Source of the DNA: Nemertoderma westbladi
Lineage: Eukaryota > Xenacoelomorpha > Nemertodermatida > Nemertodermatidae
Reading direction: 5' to 3'
Assembly (NCBI GenBank): GCA_032718475.1
Contig: JAUCBJ010003232.1
Coordinates: forward strand, 1-36,997
Length of the DNA: 36,997 nucleotides
Made by a program: the position numbers and the translations under genes. The notes under the pieces were generated by a model. That model ran no database searches and was not told the DNA's origin. It saw only the letters and a list, made by a program, of their open reading frames with translations. Below are positions 17,902-28,365 of this stretch, piece after piece (the stretch's first letter is position 1; every line of letters starts with the position of its first letter).

Positions 17902-19262
17902 ATAAATAATAGAGGCCCTAAAATGGTACCTTGGGGAACGCCCCTTGTTTCAGTTAGCCAATCAGAAAAAGTATTTTCTACTTTAACACGTTGCTTCCTT
18001 TTCAATAGGTAATTTTGTATGAGGTTCAGTGCAGTCGAGTGGAAGCCTAAATGTTTGAGTCTGTGATTCAAAATGTCATGATTTATAGAGTTGAAAGCTT
18101 TGCTTAGGTCTAAAAATGCGGCTGCGACAAATTTGTTGTCATTCAAATGTTGACGCCAATTCTCAGTTAAGTAAGTAACAGCATCAACAGTAGAAAATCC
18201 TTTTCGGAAACCAAATTGTTTTGGGTATAAAAGCTTATTATCTTTGACATATTCAAGTATTTGAGAACACATAATTTTTTCAACAACTTTGGCAAAAGGA
18301 GACGTTATTGCAACTGGTCTGTCGCAGCATTCGCAGCATGAAATAGATCACCTTTTTTATAAATTGGGGAAATATTCGACAATTTTAGATGGTCTGGGAA
18401 TAAAGATTTCGTCAAACATTGATTTATTAGAAAATGCAACGGCCCCGAAATGTGAGATCGAATTTCCCTTATTATTTTTGTAGGTATTTTACAAGGTCCA
18501 GAGGACTTATTTTCATTTAATTGATCAATTCTATAGTCTACTTCTAATAGACTCACGCATTTAAAAGAAAAATGAGCTCGGTTTTGTACAGAGTCGACTG
18601 GTAGGGTATAAATGCCCATATTGGTCGACGAGCAATTAAAAAAGTTCCCTAAATTTAGAAAAGTTTCATTCATGGCATTTGATAATTGTTTTCTGTTAGT
18701 TATTAAAATACCTCTGTATTTGATACAGTTAATGGAGGCACTTTTGATTTTATTATTTATAATTTTATTAATTATTTTCCACCTTGATTTGCTGTCCCTG
18801 GCACTCAGATATTTATTTTTTACGAAATTATTCTTTAGTTTATTGTCCAGATTATTAAACTTATTTCGCAATAATTTGTATGCTTTGTAATCGTTATCAC
18901 TTTTTGTACGGCGCCAAAGTGCAAATTTTTTATATTTATTGGTTTTTAACTCATTAAGTTCATCTGTTGCCCAGTCATCTCTCATCATATTTTTATTAGG
19001 AATGACTAGTTTACGTTTCATAGGGGCATATTTATTCAGTATTTCCACTATCAGATTTTCAAAAATCTCAAATTGTTTATTGATATCATCCTCAAGATAA
19101 AAATCATTCCAGATAATATTCTCAATTTCATAAAAAGGCACCTTTGTTAAAATCAGTAAAATTCCTATACTCAATCCACTCGTTGTCTTTCTTTACCATT
19201 TTATTAAATTTATGTTTGATTGATGTCACTGTGTAATCATGATCTGAGAAATCGCATATCGC
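17902..19262 (-). mobile_element. LINE remnant, endonuclease tail to RT fingers/palm
   Basis: On the minus strand it begins with the end of an APE-type endonuclease (FSDHDYTVTS; SDH is the catalytic His motif) near 19262. The linker and the RT follow: SPIYKKGD, QFGFRKGFST, FLDLSKAFNSINH and GVPQGTILGPLLF. A short tandem duplication (GCAGCATT near 18325) shifts the frame. The motifs place it among CR1/L2/Jockey-like non-LTR elements, but the clade cannot be set. The 5' part is missing at the junction with the next LINE fragment. Confidence 0.8.
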
Positions 19263-19299
19263 ATATATAGGTATCAGAAGTCGTCCACATGCTCAAACA

Positions 19300-20075
19300 T
19301 ACCATCCTTTGAGCTTATGCTCTGCTCATCCGGTCAGAGACTTGCTGAGGACTTTCAAAGTTAACTGTCAAAATTTTGGTCTTTCTGGAGTTAATAAAAA
19401 GATCTACACTAGAAGCAGCCTGTTCTAATGAGCTGAGGAGCAGTTTGGCTCCCTCTAGTGATTCTGAGAGAACTCCGAAGTCATTAGCAAAGTCTAGATC
19501 AGTTAGGTACTTGGCAGGATTTCCCCAACTTCTCGAGTCAGTAGGTGCAGTTACCATCACCCCATCATCATTATGATGATCTAAGGACATGCATAGAACA
19601 TAGTCAACCACAATTATGAACAAGAATGGCGCAAGTGTGTTTCCCTGTAGGACTCCATATAACACTTCAAATGGTTCTGTGTCACCATAAACAGTAGACA
19701 CAAAAATGTCGTCGAACCATCGTTATACTGATCTGATTGCTGAACATACGTGAGCGAGATACTGAATAAGTCAACAAAGATAACAGCCAGATGCCTGTCT
19801 TTCATTTTTGATAACTCTTTAATTATCCTTTTAAGTGCCAAAATGGGCTCCATGGTCCCACGACCTTTACGGAACCCATTCTGATTTCCACGGAGCAGTC
19901 TCTCAATGGGATCCCTGATGCGATTTAATATAATTCTGTAGTATAGCTTTGCAGCAACTGAGATCAATGAGATTCCCCGAAAAGAACCATAGAGAGTTAG
20001 GTTGCCCTTCTTGGGAACTGGCACCAACTTATTTGTTTTCATTTCTTGTGGGACTCTTGTTGTTCTGTACATGTT
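19300..20075 (-). mobile_element. Second, different LINE RT fragment (decayed)
   Basis: Minus-strand frames read VPVPKKGNLTLYGSFRGISL, GFRKGRGTMEP, GVLQGNTLAPFLF and LTDLDFANDFGVL. The catalytic FADD motif is FAND, and the DFSKAFD block is deleted between two frames, so this copy is dead. It differs in sequence from the neighbouring LINE. Its clade was not identified. Confidence 0.75.
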
Positions 20076-20697
20076 GCACTACAGCTAAGTTACGGGGCTA
20101 TAATTGATAGTTTAGGGTAGATACAAATAATAGTATCCAGTATGTATAGTATCCTGTATGTATAATATCAATATCAGATTAATCAGCTGCGGTCAACAGT
20201 AAAGCAGTATTGTTCAACTGTCCTTATATATATTGCAATACTGCAATAGACACATTGGAGGTGTTTCATAACTAAACCCTATAGCTTGACATTTGAATGG
20301 AACTGCCTCCGCTTTGAAGGACATATAGTATAATTATGTAATATCTGATATAAAAATATGACTAATGGATAGTAGGGTATGTCTATGCGAAATCAGCATA
20401 TGTGTAATTAATATTTAGCAACGACTAAAATGAAGTATTATCATTGAATGAATAAAATTTATTGCAGTTTTATTTGAACACCAATTCCTATGGTGTATAA
20501 ATCCTTGTACTAAACAATGGGAAATAGCCATTTGTTACCATAAGTTAGTATGTAATTTATTCCAAAATATGATTACATACATAAGGGGTGTTGAAATGTT
20601 TATTAACCTGTAGATTTGTTATTTGTTATATTAGTTATACTAAATATTATTTATACTTGTGTATTTTAAAATACTTATAAATTAGCTTCACTTTAAA
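20076..20697. other. AT-rich upstream region of the lectin-ZP gene
   Basis: No gene is seen. It must contain the promoter of the downstream gene. A TATAAAT lies only about 20 bp before the start codon, too close to be a convincing TATA box. Confidence 0.4.
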
Positions 20698-22694
20698 ATG
20701 ATAGTATTGGCAGCAATTTCATTAGTATTGTTGTTTGGAGATGTTCTAACCCAAACCAATGACCATTGTCATATTGATGAAGAGCACTATTTTGATACAG
20801 AAACTAACATTTGCTATGTAGTTTCTGTTAAAAAACCTAAACCTTTTAAAGCAGCTGAGGCTATGTGCAAAAATGACTATGATGGTATTTTGGCTACAAA
20901 TAAAGATAACAGTACAGATGTTGCTATAGATAGTGTTCTACAAGCTAGCAATACCGATGAAGCATGGATTGGTCTTTCTGCCACTCGGGTTGGTTCTGGG
21001 TATACTTGGTATTGGAGTGATGGTTCAACAAATATAAGAGAAGGTAAATGGAGCACTTATGACCCTCACAATAATAAAGAGTGTGGTGCATATGATCTGC
21101 TTGGTAATGGCTGGGAGACAATTAAATGTTCAAGTAAAAAATTTTTTGTTTGCCAATATAATATAAAAGTGTCAGGAACAACAACCATAGAACCAGAGAC
21201 ATCTACCCATTCAGAAAGTACAATGCAACCAGAAACAGCCGAACCAGAAACAACCACCGCACCAGAAACAACCACCTCACCTGACACTACCACCGCACCA
21301 GAAACAACCACCACACCAGACACAACCACCGCACGAGAAACAACCACCGCACCAGACACAACCACCGCACCAGAAACAACCTCCTCACCTGACACAACCA
21401 CCGCATCAGACACAACCACCGCACCAGACACAACTCCAGAATCCTCCATCATTGTAACATGTGAGTCAGACCTGATTAGAGTAGAAATTCTCAACAGTTT
21501 CTCCATTCAAATGGAAGATTATGAATTTACATTTGACAAAAGCGAATGTAAAGGTTTCTATGAATCAGGCAAACATACACTGGAAACCATTCCCAATGAA
21601 TGTGGGTTTTCAAGACATGTAAATGGAAACAAATCCCTGACATACAGTAATGTTGCAGTTGGTATACCAATCCCTGAAGGTGTTGGTATTACTCGACTTA
21701 AGCCAATCTATATCTCTGTGGAATGCGAGTATGATGTAGAAGAAGATAACTTGGGACAAATTTATTTACCAAAAGGGAACATTACTGATGACAGCAGTGG
21801 TGATGGTGATTTAGAATTCTCAGTAAATATTTACCAAATCTCAAATGATTCAGCAGATGCCAGCGAATCAGAATTAGGTGAAAAGCTCAAACTAGTTGCA
21901 ACTCTTCATTCTGATGATTCTGAACTAGAAATATTTATTGAAAATTGTTATGGATTACCCTCAAATGAAGCTGAAAAGACAGATGATGTGCCTGTCCACT
22001 ATCTCGTGGAACAAGGTTGTGCTGTTGATGAGACAGTAGAATTCCAGGAAGAATCAGACAGTCACCAGGAGTCGTTCACTTTTACTACCTTTGAGTTTAC
22101 AGATGGGTCGAAATATGTTGATATAAGGTAAGTTAATTTAAAACTAAATAAGCAATAGGTTGGTCTTGTGGTGGTGACTTTATTGGTTATCATTACAAAG
22201 GTTTCATGTTCAAGTCTTGGATAAAGCAGTATTTTTTTTTAAGGTATTTGTCAAGTTTTTTACTAAAGTTACTTTATAAACCGCTTAGAATGATTCACTG
22301 TGGAAGATTACCCTCCCAGCATAGTCACTGAACAGGCAGTCCTTGGCAGAATATGAATAATCACTGAATTCTATTTAGTAATACCTGACTGAGTTGTGTG
22401 TGAAGAAAATGCTTTATTTCTGATTTTACAACGATAATGAATAAATACTTCATGGATAAATAAAGGTTCCTTGCATGGTCTATAATTAAAAAATTCAGTT
22501 GGCAGGCTGCCACTCAAATTTGAAATACATTTTATTTCGACAGATGTGATCTGGTAACTTGTGAATCTGATGATTACAACTCTAGATGTCACGATGGCTG
22601 TCGAGATCGAAATGCCAATGAAGTTGTTGATTTTTTCAATGATAATGGAATTAAGGAAATGTCAAGGGGAATTGTAGCAAATTACATAAAGTAA
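20698..22694 (+). CDS. Secreted C-type lectin / mucin stalk / ZP-domain protein (two exons)
   Basis: Exon 1 is 20698-22127 and exon 2 is 22544-22694, with a GTAAGT...ACAG intron. The splice joins AG|A to give Arg, and the product is 526 residues. A hydrophobic N-terminus (1-19) is a signal peptide. Residues 24-153 form a C-type lectin domain (WIGLSA, CGAYD, FFVCQY). It has DPHN where EPN/QPD is usual and no WND, so classical calcium-dependent sugar binding is doubtful. Residues 160-250 are a Thr/Pro-rich stalk of APETTT/APDTTT units, likely heavily O-glycosylated. From 253 a ZP domain follows (VTCESDLIRVEI ... VECEY ... ENCYGLPS), and exon 2 supplies its last cysteines (RCDLVTCESDD, SRCHDGC). 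No C-terminal membrane helix is seen, so it is probably secreted unless alternative exons exist. ZP polymerisation and lectin binding suggest an extracellular matrix or immune role. AATAAA at 22893 is a possible poly(A) signal. Confidence 0.85.
22155..22240 (+). repeat. tRNA-like SINE remnant in the intron
   Basis: An A-box-like TGGTCTTGTGG (22161-22171) and a B-box-like TGTTCAAGTCT (22207-22217) lie 35 bp apart, as in tRNA-derived SINEs. No closed tRNA fold is evident. A T-rich run follows at 22231. Confidence 0.3.
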
Positions 22695-23155
22695 TATTTG
22701 GATGGAATCATTAAGAATTATAATTGATTATATGTCATTGTTGGTGGAAGATTTCTGACTTTGGGAATAATAACATTATTATTGGAGACATCATTATTAT
22801 TACATGTTAAATTAAATATATAAAATAACAATTTTTCTGAATCGTTTGGAAATTTACATCATATTTTCGAATAACTGATAATTTTCATGGTTAATAAAAA
22901 ATAATTGGTAAGGGAAGCGAACCTGATCTTCCATAAAAGACAATTTAAATTTGTAAAGGAGATAAAGTTTTAAGGAGATAAAGTTTTAAGTTAAATAAGA
23001 ATCAAGGAAACTGATGTTAACTGTTAACTTTATACTGCCGCATTGCATTGGTTGAAACTATATAGGAACCATATCCCATGGCTGTAAGCGGATTCAATTC
23101 CGTGCACTTCCCACTGAAAATGGGATTAGTGGCATTTTACCAATATAGTTGGCGA
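22695..23155. other. 3' flank of the lectin-ZP gene
   Basis: AT-rich, with AATAAA at 22893-22898. A B-box-like GATTCAATTCC at 23091-23101 hints at another tRNA-derived repeat. No gene is seen. Confidence 0.4.
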
Positions 23156-24610
23156 TGTGAGATTACCAATAATAATCTCACCTCATAACCGACTGGGGCG
23201 ACACACGCCGTAAGCCACAGAGGGAGGTGAGAGGTCAAACCACCTCAGAGGGACAAACAAGCTAGTAAAGCTAGCACAAAGGGACAACGCCAACAGGGAG
23301 TGGCGAGGTGAGAATTAATCAGGTTAAGCCAATAGTGGGTGGGAAAGCACATTGAGGAGGACAAGAGCGCATCTATTGGATATTAAGGCCACCCTGTAGT
23401 GTAGGGCTAATGTAATATGTGTCAATGATATAACCGTTGTGATTACTGACTATAAAGCCAGCAAGCTGGCTTTAAACGAACCTGCCCCTCAAACCAGTAC
23501 CCTGAGTGAGCGAAAATGAAAACACGATAAATTGCCATCAACTCAACGATAGAAACACCAGCGCTGCTGGTATTCATGTAGGCCTAGTAAGCTACTACTA
23601 TTTATTGAAATAGCCCAAACTGCAGAGAAGTAAGTATATTACTTGCCAAAATTATTACTATCTCATTCTAACCCAGACAGTAATCAAACATCAAAGGTAA
23701 GTTTGTATAATGTATTACCCCACCAGATGAATAGCTCTTCCCAGTGAATCCAATGACAATAATCTATAAGGTTACTCACTATATGCTATGTTAGGTAGGA
23801 GGGAGTTGATGATAATGAATGAGGAGGGACACAACTAACACCACGTTTGTCTATATGGACGGTCTCCTTGCAGCTTTTCTAGTTGAATCATATTATTCCG
23901 CAACTAAATAATTTACTCTTTTAGACGAATTTGTGCGTTTTTTTGACGGACTAACAAATTTTGGCGACGTTCTGTGCGAGATTGGCGATATTTGAAAAGA
24001 TTCTGAGGCTCAAATATGTTGCTCAGATGACTGAATATCTCAAATAAAAAAGTTGGTGCATACTCGACGAGTTGAAATCGGTGAAATTCGACTTTAAATT
24101 TTCAAAACCGCTATTTTTCAGTGACCCCATGATCGAAACGCCACAAAAAATATACAGTCTTGTGCGCAACCAAAATTTATGGAGAGTTTGTTATTAAAAT
24201 TTTTGCGTACCTGCTTGAGTTTTTGAGATATTGGATGGTTATACATACACACACACACAACCACATCGTGTTTTTAAACGGCTCAACTCTTGACAAGAAC
24301 TACCCTGGCCTATTAATAGGCAGGTTCGTTATTATTAGTTTAGTTGATTTACTTATAGTTGTGAGACCGGAATAGTTTTGACCGTTGTCGTCGTCGTTAC
24401 TGACCGATTTATTGCATATTATTACATTCAGATTATATTATTATTATCAATTGCTGTGATTATTAATACTGACAATTTAACCCTGTTATTTTCAACGGCC
24501 TTCGGCCTAATATATCCAGCGTTAGCCCAGCAGCCTACTGACGCGACAACGCGTACAATCCACACACCGGTCAGAATCCACCACTGTCAACTCCAGTGGA
24601 TTCCGTCACA
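23156..24610 (+). repeat. Solo LTR-like sequence related to the BEL/Pao-type element
   Basis: It starts TGTGAGATTA with a 9-bp hairpin (23157-23165 with 23173-23181) and ends GTGGATTCCGTCACA at 24610, like the GTGGATCCCGTCACA end of the 3' LTR at 11568. The segment GTTAAGCCAATAGTGGGTGGGAAAGC (about 23324-23350) parallels GTTATTAGCCAATGGGGGGAAGGC of the LTR core. TATAAA (23451) opens a TAAAGCCAG hairpin (23453-23474). No internal region is attached. The part at about 23500-24300 may include foreign sequence, and no target duplication was found. Confidence 0.5.
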
Positions 24611-25738
24611 ATGGCAGTGAAAACTAGTAGGTTTTTTATTGTTATCAAAGAGGTATAGAAATGCATTATTATTAAAATAATTTCATTTATAAGTGATTCA
24701 ACATATCATTTATTCGGATTTAATTCAGACAAAACCACAGTAAAAACGAACTATAAAACAAAACATATTGAAGCACAAAATTAAGGTAGCAAACAACATT
24801 ATGACGTAAAATATAAATAAACAGTAAAAAATTGTTGTTCCTATTGAATAAAAAATAATAATAAAGAAAATAAATTAGGGTGTTATTGTAATGGAGTAGA
24901 AACGTTTTGTGTAGTGCATTTTTTATTATTTTTTACATGTCTCCAATTTGGTTGAAAAATTCATAGAAAACGATATACCTTCGAAAAGGGAATCATCAAA
25001 AGTGCATAAAAATTGTAAAAAAAAAAATTTTGAAAATTTTTTGTAACGTTTTGGCTAATTTTGCAATTTTATTTTCCGATACCACATTTTTTGGAACTAG
25101 CATGTTCATTTTCATCATATAAAAATGGCGTAGTCGAGTAGTAAGTATGTTTCGTGCTAAAAATGACACTCTGTTCGACGGAGATAATCGCCTTCAAAGT
25201 TCAAACCTTCCCGCGCAAAATTACGTGTGGCAAAAAATTAAAATTAGCGAACAATTATTTAAGTGGGCATTTCGTGCTGAATTCGACTCATCAAATATTT
25301 TATTATTATAGGTATTGAGAAATATAGTGGATTTAACTGTGGATAGCATAGCTAGGTGTACTTGGGTAGACAGTATCGCTGTGAAAGGCTTTAGAAGTGT
25401 AACGATATGTAAAATAATGTTAATTGTTTATATTTATAAAACATATATTTTAAGGAATATATACATTACTACTACTATAAGCTGTACTACTTGGAGCTGC
25501 ACTTTGAGATGCTATTAAGATGACATTGAGATGGCTTAACAAAAGTATATTTCCACCACCATGCATTCCACAATTGACAACAAGCCCAATGCAACGTGCA
25601 TTAAGAATGCTATGCCAGTTTATCAACAAAGTTGCACCGCCAAAACTCCCTATCCCTCGTTGTTATCGTGAATTACTGCTGTACTACAGTATGTACTGAA
25701 TTCATCATCTATAACGTGTTGTTGCTAATGTAAATTAA

Positions 25739-25740
<2 letters not shown>

Positions 25741-25768
<28 letters not shown>
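25741..25768. repeat. 28-base C homopolymer
   Basis: Uninterrupted run of 28 C in AT-rich DNA. Its length is likely variable and hard to sequence. Confidence 0.9.
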
Positions 25769-25770
<2 letters not shown>

Positions 25771-26584
25771 CTGTGACTGATAACGATAAATTTTGGATAT
25801 ATAAATGAACATACAGTGTTGTGAGTTATAAAAATAACCTGTTGAATTGAGTTGTGTAAATAAAATTATCAAACCACCATCATACTAATCTACTAACATA
25901 ATATTTAACTAACCACATTACATGCTGATACTTCATGTACTGTACACACACCATTATTGCCTGGAATAATAACTATATATTCGATTTAAATAAAGTACCG
26001 GTAGCACTGTATTTCAGGCAGGAGGGTGGGGATATTTCCTCGAACGAGCGTAAGTGACTTGAAATGAGTGACTTTATTTAAATTGATTATTTTCAAGTTT
26101 CGTAGTTTTATTAATTATATATCGTATATTATACCGGTACCGGTACCGCACTGTTACCGTACTGGGTACCTACTTATATGTTACTTATGCTGTCTACAAC
26201 CTTCTGATATTTGGTAAATTCGTATCATTATGTGCATGCGTGCTCTGATGGTATCACTACCGTGCATGTACACCAAGTCTGGATTTTTTAAATGTGTATT
26301 TTTATGTGCTTTTTTGGTTTAATTAGTGGTCTAGCACATAGCCGGACCCTCCCACAATATTGTGGTAGCCATTAAATATTTTATGGCAGCTAGTGTTTTG
26401 TGAAAATATTATGCAAAGAATAATTGTAAAATCAAATATTTGGTATTTAAATTTTCTCTAAACCAACAATAATATGAATGTGTATTATATATATATATGT
26501 TTTTTATCGATATTTCTAAATAACAAGGGAATAATTATTGTTCTAGAACACATTTTAGCTAACTTATTAACTCTCAAGTCCAAG

Positions 26585-26712
26585 GGATCTAAAGTCCCCC
26601 CGGAATAAAACGTATAAAGTGATATAAAGTCCCCCGGGACATAAAGTCCGATTCGGGATATAAAGTCCGATTCGGGATATATAGTCCTCTATGATCTAAA
26701 GTCCTCCAACCA
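26585..26712 (+). repeat. Short tandem repeat of a GATATAAAGTCC-type unit
   Basis: At least six imperfect copies of (G)AT(A/C)TAAAGTCC occur, mostly 18-20 bp apart. Two adjacent ones are nearly identical (ATAAAGTCCGATTCGGGAT). Confidence 0.7.
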
Positions 26713-27034
26713 ACTCATTTTGTAAGTAGAATTCACTAGTCAGAAATTTTCGTAAAAATTTACTGATAGATACTGACATACTCATAGTGATTGTTTTGCA
26801 GTACATTATGTTGGTATGGGGGGCGGTTAAACATTATTTAAAACATTTATTTGTTAAAATCCAAAATTTCAGAAGAAAACGAAACGAAACGAAAAACGAA
26901 TTTAAAATTGTTGAAACGAAACGAAAACTTCGTAGATTGATAAAAAACGAAACGAAACTAATATTTGATAGGATTTGTAAAAACGAAACGATTTCGTTAT
27001 GCCATTCAAATTTCATTCTAATTAATCAAAATTA

Positions 27035-27084
27035 CATTTCCTGAAATATGATTTGGAACTGGCCAAATCATATTTCAGGAAGTG
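27035..27084. repeat. 22-bp inverted repeat (hairpin)
   Basis: Arms 27035-27056 and 27063-27084 pair at 21 of 22 positions around a 6-base loop (AACTGG). The inner 17 bp (CCTGAAATATGATTTGG) are perfect. Confidence 0.85.
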
Positions 27085-28079
27085 AATGTCTCAGAAAAAG
27101 TGCCAAAAGTAGTGTTAAAATATGGTGCTATAGCTCGAAAACATTTTTCATTATTAGGAAGACAATAGATTTTTAGGAGAGATGATAAAACTTCAGATTC
27201 CCAACTGTGTTTGTTTCAGTTTTATAACAAAAAAAAACTACGGGGGCGGGGTCATATAGACCCCCCCCCCCCCGGGTTTAATAGACTTAAATTTACACAT
27301 TATTCAAATTGTAATGTATGTATGATATGATAAAATATGTTAATATAACATATATTACAGAGGCTGAATGTGGCCAATTTTGTGAAATACTTATATACCT
27401 TATGTTGTTTAACTTGCCAGCCATATTACCGAAAGTTTAATATATCTCACTGTATTTTCTAACTGTCTGATGTGCTGACATCTATCCCAGCTATTCTAGT
27501 TTTTGTGGATGAGTGATACCTATAGGCCTAGTCCAATTTCATCTTCACAGAGGTCGGCGTTAACTAATATGCACCATTTTATCAGCGATCAAATGGCAGC
27601 AGATATTATTTTCAATGGAGGAGCCTAGTGCTATTGTTGGCGCCACTACGTCGTGTAGTGGAGATACTGAAGTTGAATCAACACCGACATCTACCAGTAC
27701 CGATATAGAATCAGTACCTACCGGCACCTCTAGACCGAGTAACCAATGTACGTGCTCATTCTCCAACTCAGGCTAAAGTACTGTGTTTCAATAGGCTCAT
27801 TTAATAAGAACGATTAAGTTAGCAATGCGACAATGGAGGTCTCAGACGAGATATGTTTAGCACGGTTATTGCAGCCTTGCTGAACTCCTCAATGTTTCCT
27901 GATGATTGATAACTACATTATACCGTCATAAGTAGATGTTGTTAAGGTGTCGAATGGGAATTTCCAAGCAGTAAACTATAGATGAAACTCTAGAAATAAC
28001 GCTTCAGAGGATTGCAGGAAATAAATAAATACAGTAATAGTTGGAGACTTTAATGTAGATCGGCTAGGAAGTTGTGACA

Positions 28080-28252
28080 AACTCTACCCGGGAGTCTACC
28101 CGGAAGTCTACCCTGGAGTCTACCCGGGAGTCTACCTGGGAGTCTACCCGGGAGTCTACCCGGGAGTCTACCCGGTAGTCTACCCTGGAGTCTACCCGGG
28201 AGTCTACCTGGGAGTCTACCCGGGAGTCTACCCGGGAGTCTACCCGGGTGAT
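28080..28252. repeat. 12-bp minisatellite upstream of the beta-galactosidase gene
   Basis: About fourteen copies of AGTCTACCCGGG with few substitutions, each containing the palindrome CCCGGG. It keeps an open frame on the minus strand (PGRL repeats), which follows from the 12-bp period and is not evidence of a gene. Confidence 0.85.
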
Positions 28253-28301
28253 AAGTAGTTTCCAATTGTGGCAAATTGGCCACATTGAGCCACCACCGTA
28301 C

Positions 28302-28314
28302 ATATATATATATA
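28302..28314 (+). promoter_or_regulatory. Possible TATA box of the beta-galactosidase gene
   Basis: An ATATATATATATA run lies about 50 bp before the start codon at 28366, compatible with a short 5' untranslated region. It may be just a TA repeat. Confidence 0.35.
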
Positions 28315-28365
28315 TTACATTATTACATACAACACAAGTAGCCCAGTGAATCTCTTAATAACACG

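Larger units (their letters stand above)
24611..28079. other. Noncoding AT-rich region with simple repeats
   Basis: No gene was supported. Contents include a 28-C homopolymer, an ATAAAGTCC tandem repeat, an AAACG-rich stretch at 26878-26992, a 22-bp hairpin, a 13-C run followed by GGG (27261-27276), and a CCGGTA-rich patch near 26130-26170. Open frames here have no recognisable motif. Confidence 0.5.

Noticed and set aside
26787-27044. Open frame in the AAACG-rich stretch
   Set aside because: The peptide is low-complexity from the AAACGAAACG repeat and contains no known motif.
28080-28252. CRISPR-like array
   Set aside because: Units are contiguous without unique spacers, and the window is eukaryotic.
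28050-28303. Minus-strand frames with PGRL or RVDSRVDS repeats
   Set aside because: They arise from the 12-bp minisatellite, whose period is a multiple of three, so every frame lacking a stop in the unit stays open.
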